Positions 23,767 to 35,750 of a stretch of DNA of 64,000 nt are shown here, piece after piece (position 1 is the first letter of the stretch; every line of letters begins with the position of its first letter). Position numbers and translations under genes: made by a program. The DNA comes from Caenorhabditis elegans (taxonomy: Eukaryota; Nematoda; Chromadorea; Rhabditida; Rhabditidae): assembly GCF_000002985.6 (NCBI RefSeq), contig NC_003284.9, positions 2,542,001 through 2,606,000 of the forward strand, written 5' to 3'. Under the pieces are notes generated by a model that made no database searches, had not been told where the DNA came from, and was given only the letters and a program-made list of their open reading frames with translations.

Positions 23767-23973
23767 ATGAAACATTGGAGAGAAAGTAAACTTTACAGCA
23801 TCAAACTGTGCGCCTGTCTTGTCATCGTTTTCGTGTTTTGTGTGCTCATTGTGTTCATTTACGCCATGTTACTAGCTCAGTTCAGCGACAACCAGCTTCA
23901 ACTCAACAACGACAGTTTGATGGCTGCGTTGGTGAAGCCAGAGGATGTGAAAATACATAACAAATTAGAATGA
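23767..23973 (+). CDS. Small putative single-pass membrane protein, 68 aa
   Basis: A single-exon open frame with one strong membrane segment at about residues 12-36 (KLCACLVIVFVFCVLIVFIY), preceded by a basic N-terminus and followed by a polar tail. Synonymous positions often carry C or G, unlike the AT-rich flanks, which argues for coding. It is head-to-head with the minus-strand ORF ending its 5' side at 23731. No family recognised. It could also be a first exon with the 3' part unrecognised. Confidence 0.5.
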   Translation: MKHWRESKLYSIKLCACLVIVFVFCVLIVFIYAMLLAQFSDNQLQLNNDSLMAALVKPEDVKIHNKLE

Positions 23974-24672
23974 TATATCATTTTTAAAGCTATTTTTTCA
24001 ATTAAAGAACTTCCTAGAAAATTCATCAAATATCGTATGTCGCATAAAGTTATTTAATTTTAATGCAATTATTAAAAAGGTGAAATTTTTGTTTGGAGTA
24101 GTACCTATGGGGTTTTGACTAACGAAACCAAAAACAGACTATATATATATATGGACTGAAAAAAGTATGTGCATTTTTCAAAACTACATTCAGAATTTGA
24201 TACTATTTTCTGTATTTTTGGGCAAAAAACCTCATTGAAGCTATTCCGCTTTTAAAAATAAAAAATACATTTTGAACAAACACAAGAAAAGCGATGCATT
24301 GCTTTTTTGAAGTCATGGCATATTGAAAAGTTTGAATGTATTTCAAAACGATTTTCCGCAACAATTTTTTCCCAATTTTTCTTTCAAAACAAATATCATG
24401 TAAAAGAAACTTTCAAATTGAATTTTCAATGTCTAATTTGAAAAAAAAAACGACAAGAAGCACACAAACATATATGATGATAGTTTGTAGTTGAAACCAA
24501 GAGAACGTTTTTTGAATACTATTAATACAATTAGCAATTACTTTTAGATTAATAAAACATTTATTGACTAGATGTTAAACAATTATAAAGTTTTCTTTTC
24601 CGAACTGTTGAGATCGATTCAAGAAAGCTTTGACATGAGAGGTGGAAGAGATATGAATCAATAAATATAAAA
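23974..24672. other. Intergenic gap downstream of C2CD5-like gene
   Basis: AT-rich with a short (TA)n run at about 24138-24150 and no coding signal. It presumably holds the 3' UTR of the minus-strand C2-domain gene and of the 68-aa ORF. Confidence 0.5.
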
Positions 24673-27600
24673 TTAAGGAACGGTATAAAAGTCAACACTA
24701 ACTAAAAGAATGATATGAGCATGTTCTTTAGACACATTAAACTGTGGGCATGAGATTCGCATGTTAGCGACGACGGCATTCGATCCTCCGAGAGATAATA
24801 TTGACTTGATTGTTGTTATTCTTTCCTCAAGCGCGCTGGTCACAAAACCGTCCACTGTGGTAGAGTCGCGGACAGCAGTTGTCAGATCTTCCCTGGAATA
24901 ATTTCCAATATTTCAGCTTGATTAAGTATCAATGTTAAAAGTTAAAGGTTGAAGTTGGGGAAATTTCTTCACGGCTATATTATCACAAAGACCGTATATC
25001 ATAGTGAAAAAACCGAAAAAATTTAAAAATGTCATATTATTTTTTGAAAGTTGGTAAAATGTCAGTTTTGCCCGATTAAATTTGAACCTACCGCCAAACA
25101 ATTTGTTCGAAGGAGCGCGCTTGCATTGTCTTCATTTTTATTATTCATTTTTTACGGGGTGTCAGGCTGTCCCATCACGGTTTGATCTACAATAAACGCG
25201 GGAGTTGTCGCAAAAAAATGTCTGACGTCAGCACGCTCTCAACCAATTCAGTCGGAAAGTCTGTGTCTGAATTCCCGCAATTCTCGTAGATCAAAACTAA
25301 ATATGACACTCTAACACCACGTAACTGAGTGAAACAATAAGAATAAAATAACAATAATAAGTTAAAAAATGTAATTGCGCTCCATCGAACCAAACGTTTA
25401 TCAGTGGTTTAAATTTAATTATGCAATTTGAAAAAATTGAAAAAATCTTAGTTAGATTTTTTCAATTTTCAAAAATCATAAAAATGTAGATTTTTTAAAT
25501 TTTTTTTCCATGGTCATTGTGGTACCATAGGCGTGTTTTGAAAAGAAATTTATTAAATCTCACAACAGGTTTCAAAATTTCAAACCAATTGTTTTTCATA
25601 CCTGACAAAAACATCAGAAAATCTTGCAACCGGTAGCATTCCTTCAATAACATCCTTGTTAACAAACTGGGGATACAGTGAATTCGACAAATGAACTCCA
25701 GCAATCTAAAAATTTCCATTTATCTGATCTTCGTTAATATGCACAAATCTCATACCGAAGTAGCATTTCCGGCGCTTTGGTTCTCATGAATTCCGATTGA
25801 TAGACTCATATGCCGTTCAAACACCACATGGGATACATATTCCTTATGTTGTTTTCTTCGAACCTGATATGATCAAAAATAGATTGATATTGGTTATCTG
25901 TTAAGTTACCTTATCAACGATTGTGTTTAGCCGTAGGCGACTTTTGGCGGATGAAGAATTATTGTCGTCCACTCCTTGCCTGTAATGTTGCAAACATAAG
26001 ACAATTGGAAAGAGATCAAAAAACGCTCACTTGATGTTGAGAATTTTCAATGTCAAGTTGGATTGGACAGTTGGCTTGAACCGGATCGCATCCCTCACTG
26101 TTCCCCACGAGAACCTACGCGCGTCGTGCTGACGTTGGAGAGAGGAGAACGAGAGCACATTACTGATTGAAGGGGAGGCTGCATCAGCTTTCTGGAATTG
26201 TATCGAAATTTCGTGGAAAATTCGTGGAAGAATTTTTTTGTTTTGTAGTCTGAACGCCGAAATTATATATACCGGAATTCACATAAAATGAAATAAAAAT
26301 CTAAATTATCACTGGACAGCAAAAATTAATTGGGAGTATTTAAAGGGTAAAGTTCCTTCAAAAATGCCTATGACAATGGTCTACAATGACCGGGTAACCT
26401 AATAAAAAACCTCAAAAAATATTTCTAAATTTCATGATTTTTTGAAAATTGAAAAAATCTCAATTTCTGCTACTTTTTTGAAAGTCGTAGATCAAAAAAA
26501 AATTGTGATCTTCTTATATTTCAAATGCTCAAATTCAAATATTGTAAGGACCCATGTCAAGCTGTCCCATTACGGTTTGATCTACTACATATGCAGGAAT
26601 TCTTTTTCCAGAAAAATGTGGCGTCAGCACGTTCTTAACCATGCAAATTCAGTTGAAAAGTCTGCGTCCCAATTCCCGCCATTTTTGTAGATCTACGTAG
26701 ATCAAACCGAAATGGGGCACTTTGACCTACTTGGGGTTCGAACAAGCGACAGTGATATATGCGGTTCTCAAAAAAAAAAGTGGCAAATTCTCAGTAATTG
26801 CCACTTTTAATATCTCATGTCCGCTGCCATTAAAAGATTGTGAATTTTTTTTTGGAAATTTGTACTGTTATACATGCTATTTGGCCATTTTGGCACTAAA
26901 AGAGTGGTTTTCAACGATTTCCCCACTGGTGCTACTTCACTTTTGAAAACCTGAATTTTGACCTGCGCGGTTCATGTGTTTGTCTTGTATTGTTCACATG
27001 ATCGTCTACTTTGCAAAATTGTATTTTTCAAATTTTTAATTCACTACCTAACCTGCCCAAATGATGCTTTAATTGTGCAATGTAGAAAAGCAATCATGAA
27101 TCACCGTTTGATCGCATAGTTATAACTGCTAACTTTATAACTGATAACAGATCATGATTTTCGTGCGATAAAAACACGAAATGGAGACTACACACTTACC
27201 TGTATGACAAGGAGACGAACTAAAACGCCGGTGATGATGCACACTAGAGAATCGTCGCATACTGCATTTGTGATGTCAAGAGCGAAAATTGCGTTGCCCA
27301 ATGGATAAACACTTTTCGCCTCAGTCAGCAAGTTGCCAATCAATTCGTGGTCAGAGTACGGCAACGCCTGCAAGCCCGTCTCTCTGTGCTGTTGGAATTG
27401 AAATTGCAACATTAAGACTTATCACTAACATTGCCGATGTCTGACGCGTAGTCGGCCGTTTCATTCGGATCGCTCGATATTTTCTTGCACACAGACACTT
27501 GAATGAAGTTACGGGGGCCAGCGTAGTATTGCGGTGGTGGGCATTGTTGGGTGGACAAAATGAATTCCGAAACTAGCCCGTTTCTGGAAATGTGAACAAT

Positions 27601-30600
27601 TGAGAACTGTACTGAAAAGCTTATACATGTGTATATTATAATCATATACTTTTAGGATAGAAAATTCCATATTTAAAAAAAAACAATTTGTTCAATTGAA
27701 AATGTTGAAAATCATGTTTTTGGTCGGGATAATTTTGAATTGTCCATGCTGGAAGAGTGAAAAATTGGCAAAAAAAGGAAATTCAATTTGCAGAAATTTG
27801 TCATATTTTTTTTCATGATTTTTTTACTGTGAGATTTGATAATTGTAATGCCATAGGCATGCTCTACCTTTAAAGGTAGAGCATGCCTATTTCACTACAA
27901 CGCAAACAGAGGTGTGCGGCAAATTTTGAAATTTGTCAAGCCAAGCACAAATTTACGTTTAATTTTTCGCCTTATGCGCTTGAATAAAACATGAACGAAC
28001 ACGATGCTGAGTTTTCTTTCATTAAGTTTCTTATCAAAACCTTTAGTACTGAACAAAATTTTTATTAAACATTTTAAAATTCGGCAAGCTTGGAAAACGG
28101 CAAATTCGGCAAATTTGCCCTTTCCAGAATTTGTATGGAATTGTTTTATTTTTCTGTCAAAAAGTGGTAAAAACTCACAGTCAGTCTTCACCGTAAACGT
28201 TTTTTTTCTACGATTATTTTAACTTGTTTTGACCTAAAATTACTGATTGACGTTTAGACTTGCACTATGGAAAAGCTTTAAAAAGACAAGAAGTCAAAAG
28301 GGCTTTTTTTACTTTGAAAATTTACACATTTTTGAGTATTTTTTTTGAAGATTTTTTTGTCAGGTTGGTTTTTTTTAACGTGTATCATTATTCGTCGACA
28401 TAATTTTTCCACCTACTTGCAATATGAACATGGCAGCACTTTACTCGGAGAATGGTACTTTGTCTCGTGGCTTGGGCTATGAAACTGGTTGCATCTGAAT
28501 GCCCTCGGTGCAGAATCAGATCTCTTTTCGCGACCTTCGGATCCATTAAACTGAAATTAAATAAGCTTTCATAAATTTTAGCAGTTTTTAACTAAGATGT
28601 GATTCCCTAAGTGAGCATGTACTCACACGAGTGAAGAAGAGGACTATACCTTAAAAAGCGCTTTCCTTTCCTTGTTCTCTTTTTCCACAGATTCTCTGAC
28701 AACAACTGGACTATTCCTTGCACTTGTGTCGTTTGCGGCATAATTCATACCAAAAGTTTCCGATCCATCAGACATCATCACAGCAGTTCCGGTGCACGTG
28801 AGCAAAGCAACTCCTGAAATTAGCTCTAAATCCTCTTCCTTAATTCTAGAAATCTACCTTCATTCACGTTGACAGCTTCTGTGTATCCAATAATCAAATT
28901 GCACCCAATACTTCTGGCTTGTTGAAAAATTTCCGCCCGCAAAGATACCCAGTAGCTTCGGCGTACGGATTCGGGATCTTCATCCTCATTTAGAAGTTTG
29001 ATGGATCGTGAAGTTAACAGCGATCCTAATCCGATTTGCCTGACATGATTTAAGCTGAGTTTACACGACAACGAAAACTTAAAAAAAAACTACCTTTCTC
29101 CGGGTAACTTGTCGATCGTAAAAATTGGTTTCGCTGGTTTTCCATACCGCAGTGGTACACAACTTTCGTGAACTATTTTTGCACAGGTTCCAATCAACCG
29201 GCATGTGAGTAGATCAGATGCCGAACCCTCCATGTCTACATACTCTTGAAGTCTGAACGTATTTTATTCCAAGAAATCACAACAGAAAAAAAACTTACCC
29301 AAATATTGCATTACCACCCATTTTGTAAGCTTTTTGAGCTATTCCCATGATGGAATCTCTCATTGTGACGCGAATCGCATTTTGTCTGGCTTCGTTGGTA
29401 GCGCGAGGTGTGCGAATTCTAAAACAAAACAATTGAATTTGAAAGTACTTATAGAGTTCTCACTTGTCAAGCCATTCGTAGTCCGGGTCTTTCTCACAAC
29501 GAATATGGTCAACTAAACCAAAAATGTCGGAAATTCGCAAGCCCGTCGGAATTGAAGTTGCTGAAAACTGACGAGTATTATTAATTATTATAATACGTTT
29601 TTGGTATAACATGTAATATCTATAAATAACTGAATAGTTTAAAGGAGAGGTAACCAATCTGCTTTTTGTAAACTTAAAATGACCCTAGTAACAATTTTTA
29701 GTATTACTGGAACGCAATTTGATGTTCAATTGAAACGTCTAATCTTGTCAATTTTTTTGTGCTGCAGCAACGTTTTTGAGTGTTTAAAATAGCACAAAAA
29801 ATGTATCTATTTGTTCCTCCAAATCTTCTTTATTTTCTACATTTTTTTTTGGGAAAAAAATCTTTTTTCCATTCTTTTGGTATAAGGAAAAAAACTTTTC
29901 TGGGAACAAATAAGGATACAATTCAGTATCAAAAATGAACTCACTCGAAATTATATGCACGTAATTTTTCGGATTATATTGCATTAACAAATGCATTTTA
30001 ACACTGATTGTCAGCTCTCCTCGATTTCCATATATCGTATCGTAAACTTTGAAACTAAACGTTTCATCAAGCACTTCAGTTTTTGCCATCCTCATTCTTT
30101 CCATGAAAATGTTGCAATCAATGTTCACGCGGCCAATTGCGTCGTTGGCAGAATAAGTGTCATGATCCATAACTCTGAAACATTAATTTAGCAATTTATC
30201 ATTTGATGTTCAGTGTTGTAATTTTTCAATTTTCATTTCTTCTTCTCTACGGTTCAATAGTTCAATAGTACATAAAATAGACATTTAAAAAAATATCTTC
30301 TGGTCTTTATGGTTTCTGATCAAAAGTCAAGACAGGAGAGACTTTACCTTAACTGCAACCATTCTTCTGTCAGTTCTCTCTCGTCTGTGTCGAAAACAAA
30401 TTGTTCACTGTTCCATACTGGATTTAAACTTGTCACCACGTCCGTTTTATCAATAGTTTCCAAAAATCTCACTTCCACAAAGGCATCAGTAGAGTTAATG
30501 CTCTGAAAATTTATGTTTTCCAAATATCGAGCATATAATTTAATATCAAACATACCTTGTTCATAACAGGGAGCGCTTTTGCGGAAATTACGCATATTTC

Positions 30601-30642
30601 CAGCCTCACCGGCAAACGTTCGTTGCACACAGGAATCAACAT
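24673..30642 (-). CDS. C2CD5 (CDP138)-like C2-domain protein, 777 aa
   Basis: Homologue of the C2CD5 family, whose mammalian member is a Ca2+/phospholipid-binding protein acting in insulin-stimulated GLUT4 vesicle fusion. Exons: 30556-30642, 30348-30502, 29945-30174, 29464-29560, 29299-29418, 29094-29252, 28858-29039, 28650-28813, 28417-28550, 27430-27583, 27200-27388, 26031-26191, 25910-25979, 25756-25863, 25602-25705, 24673-24892; all phases agree. The N-terminal C2 domain (about 1-130) keeps acidic loop residues (D35 in TDAFVEV; D84, D86 and D92 in MDHDTYSANDAIG). Downstream, family blocks TTSIP, YEWLDKIRTPRATNEARQ, SIGCNLIIGYTEAVN and repeated GGNA-type modules follow (KMGGNAIFG, LGGSNAVVA). 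The start is the first in-frame ATG after a TTTCCAG acceptor, 11 bases upstream. Somewhat shorter than human C2CD5 (about 1000 aa). Confidence 0.92.
25159..25317. repeat. MITE, GTGTCAGGCTGTCCCAT family, C2CD5 intron 15
   Basis: It starts GTGTCAGGCTGTCCCATCAC, then the GGTTTGATCTAC motif, and ends with GTAGATCAAAACT...GACACTCTAACAC, the inverted counterpart of the left end. A second copy of the family is at about 26553-26727. Confidence 0.8.
26341..26944. repeat. Nested MITEs in C2CD5 intron 11
   Basis: An outer element of the GTGGAGTAGC family begins near 26341 (ATGCCTATGACAATGG...) and ends near 26944 (CCCCACTGGTGCTACTTCAC). It is interrupted by a copy of the CTGTCCCATTACGGTTTGAT family at about 26553-26727. 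The order of insertion is visible directly: the inner element is the younger. Confidence 0.75.
27853..27890. repeat. Perfect 38-bp palindrome, C2CD5 intron 9
   Basis: The arms ATAGGCATGCTCTACCTTT and AAAGGTAGAGCATGCCTAT are exact reverse complements with no spacer. The half-sites resemble the terminal sequence of the GTGGAGTAGC MITE family, so this may be a head-to-head junction of two copies. Confidence 0.95.
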
Positions 30643-31098
30643 TTCACTTGCATCTGGAAATGTAGATAATTATTCTTCGTATTTTCAGCTTACCAAACAC
30701 AAATAATCATCGAATATTATTAATATATAAAATGGAAGATATCCTGGGGGACTAGTTTCGGCTACCCTCGGCCGCCGCGCTGGTGTGGCCACAATTCGCT
30801 TGGCAATCGTTGTCCGAAGAGAGCTGTGGCACCCTTTAAAAATAGTGCATGCTTACGAGAGGATGAGAGAGACCAGGCAATGGGTGTATGTGGCTGCGTC
30901 GCGGCTTTGTTGCGTGCGTTCACCTATTGCAGGAAATCTGGACATGCTTTTTTCACCTAAAATATTTCATATCACTGATATCTTGCAAAAATCACCACAA
31001 AAATATTTATTTCAGTTGATTGTGAACATATTCTTTTAGCTAGTGCCTACAATTAAAAAACGTGTTCATCCTAAATATTCTTTTTTTAATTTCAGGTA
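30643..31098. promoter_or_regulatory. Divergent promoter between C2CD5-like and 586-aa genes
   Basis: The 456-base gap between two divergently transcribed starts. It contains a GC-rich core at about 30760-30920 (CTCGGCCGCCGCGCTGGTGTG, then GCTGCGTCGCGGC) in otherwise AT-rich DNA. Both genes have an acceptor immediately before their ATG. I infer a shared bidirectional promoter. No specific factor site is claimed. Confidence 0.6.
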
Positions 31099-34000
31099 AT
31101 GGAAAGTGAGCCATCACCTCAAAGCGAGATAGATGCTCAACACCAGGCCAATTTGGCACTGCTTCAAGCACTGGACCCGGTGGCTTTCAAAAAGTTTGAC
31201 TTTGAATGCGACACCATCCTACAGGTACTATAATTAAATTATTTTGAAAATAGCATTCAAATTAATAAATATTCGCAGAGACTACCCACTGGGATGAAGC
31301 CAGAAGACACTATCGAATCTCACAAGGAAAGATGTGTAGAGGAAATGACTGAGACTCATCAGTTTGAAACGATGGAACTGGCGAATGTAAGGTTTCAAAA
31401 AAAATTCTCAATATATGCCATTCTTACCAGCGGTCTCGGGCATATTCGTAACACACAAAACAATATATATCTCAAAAAAAATGTTACTAAACTTTTTATT
31501 AAAGTTGAAGTAGTGGTAAATTGCCTAATAACTCAGTTAAAATTTTGGGAAATTGCCAAAACTTTCAAAAAAAAAACTTCTGGGGCAGCTCCGGGAATTT
31601 CCGCAATTTAGAACTACTACCTTTACTAAAATATAAATTATTATAACAATATTTACATTTAAAAAACTGTTCTTTAAAAAATCAAGATAAAAATAGCGGT
31701 TTCCCCTCCTTTTCAATGCAATTGAAAAATTTGAAAAACGTTTAAAACAATTTTTTTCTAGAATTTTTGGTTGTGTAAATAGTTTTGAAGACTGTCACAC
31801 TCTCGATTTTCGACTTTTTAAAATGGATTAGCGCCAGACGGGAAACTAAAAAAAATCACTTCTATGGTGCCAAAATTACCGAATATCATATAGTAGTGAA
31901 ACTTTTCAAAAACGGTTTGAAAAGTTTCACTGACAGTCGAAAATTGTAGTTTTGGAAACCACAAATCACAGTAAAACTTCTCAGAAAAAATTGGACATTT
32001 TTTTATTTTTAAAAAGTAACAATTACTAAATTTTTGTCACTGATGATTTTGGAAGTCGCCTCAAAAAAACTTGGTTTTTCTACGATTTTTATATTTTTAA
32101 TTATGTTTTAATTATTTGTTTCAAAACATTCTGGGGGTCGGAACATGCGGAATTGCTCTAGATTTCCTTGGAAGCTGATAGTTTTCAAAATTTTGGCAAT
32201 TTGCCAAATCCTGGACTGCAAGTTTTGAACATCTAAAATTTTTTGGAATGTTTTATTATAACACTCGATCATTTTTGATCATTATAAGTATATTAGGACA
32301 AAATCCCCACTGGCGCTACTCCACCTTCAAATAACTTTAACAGGGGCTATATTTACAGTTATAAAATGTTCCTTTTTTGATGATTTACGTTTTCAGAAGT
32401 TCATAAAACACCGCTTCGCCGATTTTCGTTTGGAAGAAGAAAACGCAGAACACAAACTCTACATCTGCCCACATGGACAACATGAGCAATGTGTCGGGTA
32501 TGCAAAGGTATACGACATCACAACGAAAGACGATTGTTTTTAATCAAACATCTTCAGCTATTCCTCAATCTTGGTGTTAACATCGTTCGTGTTTGTTTTG
32601 GGCACTACGGGCATGAGTCAACGATAGGGCAGTACCGGTTCACTGGAATTCAATTCGCCACTATTCGATTATTCAGCGACTTTTACTGGAAAAAAGTGAT
32701 TGGACCTGAATGGAATGTGCACAACATTGTGTACTGTTTCAAGCATTGGTATGATGATTCACATGCTCTTCACTATTTAAGTATATATGACCTGAGGTAT
32801 AATCTCCGAATAACCAGATAAGATGTTTTAATGAAAACTTTATTTCAGAGCAATCGCTCTAGAATTAGGCAAACCTGATGCAGTTCGTGTTCAACTTCCG
32901 AATGGAGTATACCATGCCGTTCGCATGACAACTGTGGAAGACTTGAACCAATTCACGCATAGGACACCATCGAATCAATTTCAACCGTGCCATGCAGATG
33001 TTAACGAGCTTTCACTTGGTGCTTCAAGTCAGAAAGAGGAAGGCACCTCGGGGCCACCCCAAGTCCTAGATGAGGATGGGGAGCCATTCACCCCGACCCC
33101 GGAAAATGTGCGGCACGAAATTTCAGAGAGCCAAGATGCACCGGGAAATGTTACACATGATTGGTTTTCAGAAGGAGCCAATTCTCAGCAGGTCACAACG
33201 ATGTGGGTTAATATTCACAATGTAAGCTTTTTCACTTTCATATCATAAAATTGAAGGAATTCATGTTACCATCTATGATTTTTCATTTCACTCTAATTTC
33301 AAAAACTTTTGACCATCTCAAATATTTTCCGCAGGGCCAGTTTTTCAGGTTTCTGCCCGATTTCTTGGTTTTGGAAGGAGGTTATGTGCGGACTTTGCTT
33401 TGGGTTTTGCTATAGAATACATTATCAAAATACAAAAAAAATTGGAAAAAGAATATTCAAATAATTCTCAATAAAATGCTTGTCAAAAATTATTCATTTT
33501 TATTGTATTTTTACAATTTATAATAACTGAGCAAAATCCATAACTAATTTTCGTATGAAAGCTAAAAGAACTGAGCTCGAACAGTAGCCTGAAAATAATG
33601 GCTCCGAGTAGGGAACCTTGGGATGGTCAAAATGTTTTTCAAAATTACCGTGAAGCAAAAATCATAGATGATAACATAATCCTCAAAGTTTGAGAAAAAT
33701 CGATAAGCATCGAAATAAATTATGAATTTTGACCACTTTATTGCTAATTTTTTTGTTGTTTCAAAACAATCATATTACACTAAATAGACAATTTTCAGCA
33801 TGCAACTGAGCTGAAAAACATTGCTTTCCTGAAGATGTTAACTCCGAACTGCACAGAAGAAGTGTTCAATGATGCTCAGCAAATATTTGAAATGCTCAAT
33901 CAAGCAGCCGAGATTGCACATAAAATGAATGAGAAAATAAGAGAAGCAAACGGCGACATGTCTAGAATGCCGGTCTTAGAACCGCCGCCAACGTTTTCAA

Positions 34001-34602
34001 TATGTCTAGATGATCCAGTGTTCCGGGAACTTTATCCACTTCATCTTCAAAATTATGTGTACCCAGTGCAACAGTTGGTCAACGAAGAGGATGATTGTGC
34101 TCCAAATCCACTTGTAGCTCCCAATGGAAGTACTGTTCGACCAGTTGGAGATTTATTTTCACAACCTCCGGTGCCGAGTTTCTTGCAGCAGCTCTGGTTG
34201 AATGCTAATCCTGAATCAGGACCGACGGCTGCTGAAATTGCGGAGCAAGATTTTGAGAATTATGAAAAGGCTAGAAAAAGTGGTGGCAACATTTGGGCAA
34301 TGCCACTTCCAAGACGAACATTCATTCCCTCAAGGCTTCGTTATGCAACTGGAATTGATTTGAACCGGAAACTTCAAGAAATGCGAGAACGAGAACACCA
34401 GGCAATCGCTGAAGAAATTCGAAAGTTAACGCTATCCGAGTTTCGATTGAATAATGTGGAAGTGCCTCAAGAAGAAGAGGAACCTCCCGCGGATCCGAAA
34501 ACAGAATCCAAAAATAAGAAAAAGAAAAATGCTAAAAGGAATAAGAAAAATAAAGCTAAAGAACTACAAAAAGAGCAACCCCTCCGACACCGTGATCCAT
34601 AA
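31099..34602 (+). CDS. Unrecognised protein with lysine-rich C-terminus, 586 aa
   Basis: I do not recognise a domain with confidence. Exons: 31099-31224, 31279-31386, 32397-32507, 32558-32796, 32849-33221, 33799-34602; phases agree throughout. Introns 3 and 4 are 50 and 52 bases; intron 2 (1010 bases) is filled by a MITE. The middle part (about residues 78-195) looks globular, with HKLYICPHGQHEQCVGYAK, NLGVNIVRVCFGHYGHEST and IVYCFKHWYDDSHALHYL. It is followed by VRVQLPNGVYHAVRM, which vaguely recalls OTU-then-Tudor architecture, but the OTU Cys motif (DGNC) is missing; this is only a hint. The last third is low-complexity: acidic PQEEEEPP, then a KNKKKKNAKRNKKNKAK tail likely to act as a nuclear or nucleolar signal or bind RNA. 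A GTA leader follows a TTTCAG acceptor, so it is probably trans-spliced. Confidence 0.82.
31826..32324. repeat. MITE (GTGGAGTAGC family) in intron 2 of the 586-aa gene
   Basis: The left end has TTAGCGCCAGACGGG and the right end CCCCACTGGCGCTACTCC. The inner words CCGAATATCATA and CTCGATCATTTTTG are imperfect mirrors. It explains most of the one-kilobase intron. Confidence 0.75.
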
Positions 34603-34655
34603 ATGTTTATTATTGTTTTTTTTTGTTTGAAATCTTGCCATTTTGCCCATTGTTG

Positions 34656-34660
<5 letters not shown>

Positions 34661-34725
<65 letters not shown>

Positions 34726-34726
34726 G
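34661..34726 (+). repeat. (CT)n microsatellite
   Basis: About 27 perfect CT units followed by a short imperfect tail (TTCTCTCTCTGTC). It begins 59 bases after the stop codon of the 586-aa gene and so probably lies in its 3' UTR. Confidence 0.95.
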
Positions 34727-35710
34727 TCAAAATAATTCCAGAATTTAAATTTTAGAATTCCGTCCAACCAAATCAAAGTTCAATGATTACCTTTCATCAC
34801 TGCACATCCTTTTTACATATTATTGTCATGTTTTCCCAGTTTTCAGTTTCCAACTTCCAATCAAATTTCCCCGTCCTTAAGAATTCTATGTCATTGAAAT
34901 ATTTCAGTTTTCTGTTATACCAAACTATAAAAAAAACATTTCTCTATTTTTTAAATGATTCCTGACGTCAACAATGGTAGCATGATGATACTTTCATTCA
35001 AAAAAACAGCAAAAAAAGTAGGAGAAATGAATATATCATCACTGAGAATTGATGATTGTAAAACCGTCGCAAAAGTAAAAATTTGCTAAAATTCGTAAAT
35101 TGTTTTCGGAATTTTTTTGAAAAGTATAAATAGGCTCAAAAATTTTTGTAATAAAAAATCTCAATAATTTTGAAAATACCTAGTTTGGTTTAAAATGTTT
35201 GGCAAATTTTTTCTTGCTGCGATTTCCTTGCTGCGATACGAAAAAGTTGAAAAAAGATTCAAGATTTCAGCTAAAATAAGCTCTTTTTTCGAAACTTTGA
35301 ACCGCGCTAAAAAAAAATAAAAAAATAGGACATATTTTTGAGCAGTTTCATAACGAAGTTTGTTCATTTGAACAAATTCAGGCCCTGTATGTTTAAAACA
35401 GTCAGAACCGTTACTCCTCCTTTGATAGGAGAGTGAAAACACAAGTGCCTGAAAGTTCTGAACATTTGGGTAGAAAACTACTAGAAACCAAGTAGCCAGA
35501 CCTAATTTAAGTTTTGAATAATCACAGTAAAATTAGTTTTCAAAAAGACGAAACTTTTAGAAAATCAAAGATCAAAATTGCATTATTGAATTTTGTTTGT
35601 ATATTCGTAAATCCATGGTTATTCCTTTTTGATATATTGCTCATATCAAATATATGTTTGCTAAATAAAATAGAAGGCGGGCCGGGCCAAAAACAAAATA
35701 TTCAAATGCA

Positions 35711-35717
35711 TATAAAA
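35711..35717 (+). promoter_or_regulatory. TATA box of the transthyretin-like gene
   Basis: TATAAAA about 34 bases upstream of the ATG at 35751. No splice acceptor lies in between, so this gene seems to start transcription directly here with a very short leader. Confidence 0.6.
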
Positions 35718-35750
35718 CACCACGTTTGAGTTTTTTCTCACAAAGTTACC

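Larger units (their letters stand above)
34603..35750. other. Intergenic with CT microsatellite, repeat and TATA box
   Basis: Contains the 3' flank of the 586-aa gene, a (CT)n run at 34661-34726, a repeat-like section at about 35130-35450 (containing the 'gaaattttt...ggcaaattttttcttg' type words), and a TATA-like TATAAAA at 35711-35717, about 35-40 bases before the next ATG. Confidence 0.6.

Noticed and set aside
32508..32557. Continuing exon 3 of the 586-aa gene through VYDITTKDD
   Set aside because: That frame meets a stop almost at once, whereas a 50-base intron with normal donor and TTCAG acceptor keeps the frame.
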